Positions 40,115 to 41,723 of a DNA stretch of 41,723 bases are shown here, in pieces (position 1 is the first letter of the stretch; the number at the start of each line of letters is the position of its first letter). Under the pieces are notes generated by a model. It did not search any database, was not told the DNA's origin, and saw only the letters and a list, made by a program, of their open reading frames with translations. The translations under genes were made by a program, and so were the position numbers. Source of the stretch: a virus; IMG/VR virus record IMGVR_UViG_3300025151_000006, positions 1 to 41,723 of that record. One strand, written 5' to 3'.

Positions 40115-41723
40115 TGGCAAGTAAAAAGAAATTACTCCAAGCAGCCGCAGGTGCAGCAGGTGGCGCAGGTCTTGATATAGACGAGGCGTTCAGCACCTAT
40201 TTGTATGAAGGAAATGGCTCTTCAAAAACAATTACTAATAACATTGACCTAAGTGGCGAAGGTGGTTTGGTTTGGACTAAAACTAGAGATATAGCTGATT
40301 CCCATAGATTATTTGATACAGCAAGAGGTGGAAGTTTTGAGTTAGGCTCTCATAGCACAGCAGGTAATGGCGGTGGAATGAATGTCACCTTTAACTCAAA
40401 TGGTTTTACATTAGGTAATTCATCTTCAAGTAACTCTAGTGGTAATGATTTTGTCTCTTGGACATTCCGCAAAGCCCCTAAGTTCTTTGATGTTGTGACG
40501 TATACTGGAGATGGAACAAATGGTCGTTCTGTTTCACATAACTTAGGCACCACAGTTGGGATGATAATCTTAAAAAGAACTGATGCATCAGGTGATGATT
40601 GGCAGGTTTTTCATAGGTATGCCACTAATAAAAGGTTGGAACTAAACAATACTGACGCAGCCGCAGCAACTACTCTTTGGGGTTCTGGCCCAACATCAAC
40701 CAATTTTACAGTAGATAACGCATCTTTTAGTAATGCCTCTGGCGCAACCTACGTAGCCTACCTATTCGCACACAACAACAATGACGGTGAGTTCGGCCCT
40801 GATAGTGACCAAGATGTTATTAAGTGTGGGAGTTATACTGGTAATGGTAATCCTTCTTCTGGCCCTGATATTAATTTAGGATTTGAACCTCAGTGGTTAA
40901 TGATTAAAAGAACAGATAGTTCTGGTGGTGGTCACAGTTGGCGCATATTTGATGCTATGCGTGGTTTTGTTGTTGATGGAACGGATTCTATTTTAAAAGC
41001 AGACGCTACTACCGATGAAGCTGGAAATAATTTTAAAGCTGTACGCCCAACTTCAACAGGATTTAAACTCGAAAGTGCAAGTGCAGGTGTAAATGCGAAT
41101 GGCGGCACCTACATATTCATGGCAATCCGCAGAGGCCCACTCGCAGAGCCTTCAAGTGCGACTGATGTGTTTGCTATTGATCAAGAAAATAGCTCTGAAC
41201 CATATTTTACCAGTGGGTTTCCTGTAGATTTCGCAATAGCTAAATGGCATAATGCAACACAAGCTTGGAGAGCTTACTCTAGACTTACACAAGGTAAAGA
41301 ACTTTACCCCAATGAAACTGGTGCAGAAGGGGTTGAGGCAGACGCTGTTTTTGATTATATGGACGGTCATTATAGTGCTTCACAAAACTCAGGTTACTAC
41401 TCATGGATGTGGAAACGTGCACCTGGCTATTTCGATGTGGTTGCTTATCAAGGATCAGGAAGCATGGGTCTTACACTAAACCATAATCTTGGTGCAGTAC
41501 CTGAGATGATTTGGGTTAAAAATAGATCAGCTAATAACGATGATTGGTTTGTCTATCATTCTGCTTTAGGAAATACTAAATGGTTAGAGTTAAACACAAC
41601 TGCTGCTGAACAAACACATCAAGCTGCTTGGAATAACACATCACCGACTGCTACACAATTTACTGTTGGAGCTTATAATGGTGTTAATGGTTCAAGTGGA
41701 TACCACTACATAGCCTACCTTTT
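40114..41723 (+). CDS. Tail fibre protein, DUF7483-type, 5' part (continues at 1-412)
   Basis: Open to the window end without a stop, and continues in frame at base 2; whole protein about 640 residues. An Ala/Gly/Lys-rich start (ASKKKLLQAAAGAAGG) is followed by alternating repeat types: one with FFDVVTYTGDGTNGRSVSHNLG and later FDVVAYQGSGSMGLTLNHNLG, the other with IKCGSYTGNGNPSSGP and LMIKRTD. These are marine phage DUF7483-type modules, with the HNLGxxxxMIxxK core. Probably the receptor-binding fibre. The ATG overlaps the endonuclease stop. Confidence 0.82.
   Translation, partial: MASKKKLLQAAAGAAGGAGLDIDEAFSTYLYEGNGSSKTITNNIDLSGEGGLVWTKTRDIADSHRLFDTARGGSFELGSHSTAGNGGGMNVTFNSNGFTLGNSSSSNSSGNDFVSWTFRKAPKFFDVVTYTGDGTNGRSVSHNLGTTVGMIILKRTDASGDDWQVFHRYATNKRLELNNTDAAAATTLWGSGPTSTNFTVDNASFSNASGATYVAYLFAHNNNDGEFGPDSDQDVIKCGSYTGNGNPSSGPDINLGFEPQWLMIKRTDSSGGGHSWRIFDAMRGFVVDGTDSILKADATTDEAGNNFKAVRPTSTGFKLESASAGVNANGGTYIFMAIRRGPLAEPSSATDVFAIDQENSSEPYFTSGFPVDFAIAKWHNATQAWRAYSRLTQGKELYPNETGAEGVEADAVFDYMDGHYSASQNSGYYSWMWKRAPGYFDVVAYQGSGSMGLTLNHNLGAVPEMIWVKNRSANNDDWFVYHSALGNTKWLELNTTAAEQTHQAAWNNTSPTATQFTVGAYNGVNGSSGYHYIAYL
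41625..41723. repeat. 99-base terminal overlap with 1-99 (assembly circle)
   Basis: Bases 41625-41723 equal 1-99 exactly, and both copies sit in the same reading frame of one fibre gene. The contig is therefore circular as assembled; 99 is a usual k-mer length, so this is more likely an assembly overlap than a biological terminal repeat. Confidence 0.9.

Noticed and set aside
1-41723. Prophage or lysogeny genes, tRNAs, CRISPR arrays, insertion sequences, diversity-generating retroelement
   Set aside because: Read for integrase, excisionase, repressor, reverse transcriptase, transposase and tRNA-like folds; none seen. A tRNA scan program would be decisive for tRNAs.

Overview
The window looks like the complete genome of a tailed phage of the short-tailed, T7-like (podovirus) type, assembled as a circle. 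The last 99 bases (41625-41723) repeat the first 99 (1-99), and one long tail-fibre gene runs off the right end and continues in frame from the left end, so the unique genome is about 41.6 kb. There is no RNA polymerase, integrase, excisionase or plasmid gene and I see no tRNA. The virion genes (T7-like portal, scaffold, capsid, tail tubular A and B, internal proteins), a T7-type DNA polymerase and primase-helicase, ThyX, MazG and a cobalamin-dependent ribonucleotide reductase, all without a phage RNA polymerase, resemble the marine SIO1/cobavirus-type podoviruses. A marine alphaproteobacterial host such as a Rhodobacteraceae is therefore plausible. That host call is inference from gene content; nothing in the window names the host.

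Plus strand (37052 to 41723, continuing through 1 to 22000): packaging and virion genes, then lysis. In order: small terminase, small virion/tail proteins, an inserted endonuclease VII-like gene, the long DUF7483-type fibre (crossing the contig ends), a fibre-assembly protein, large terminase, portal, a Lys/Pro peptide, scaffold, capsid, decoration proteins, a terminator, tail tubes A and B, a GNAT-like protein, three internal virion proteins (the last with a lytic transglycosylase domain), an M15-type endolysin, holin and spanin candidates, and a run of tiny secreted, cysteine-containing or very basic proteins. A terminator at about 22,000 closes this arm and also the opposing one.

Minus strand (36281 down to 22032): first a tightly packed set of small early genes, many of 40-60 residues with stop/start overlaps (TAATG, ATGA, TAGTG). 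Then come ThyX, primase-helicase and DNA polymerase, followed by SSB, a Cas4-like exonuclease, endonuclease I, a metallophosphoesterase, MazG, class II RNR and a DUF3310 protein. These would turn host DNA and nucleotides into phage DNA.

The two arms diverge from a 770-base non-coding control region (36282-37051). It holds several repeat families, perfect palindromes, G-runs and promoters on both strands. Two promoter families can be read across the genome: three copies of a 16-base -10/start block (TAACATATAAGTATRG) behind a -35 element, and two copies of a TTGACW-N17-TACCCT promoter with TACTTWAAGTA dyads. These repeats suggest that a coordinated regulatory circuit, probably acting on host sigma-70 RNA polymerase, controls the phage. 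This region and its copies are the most interesting part of the window.
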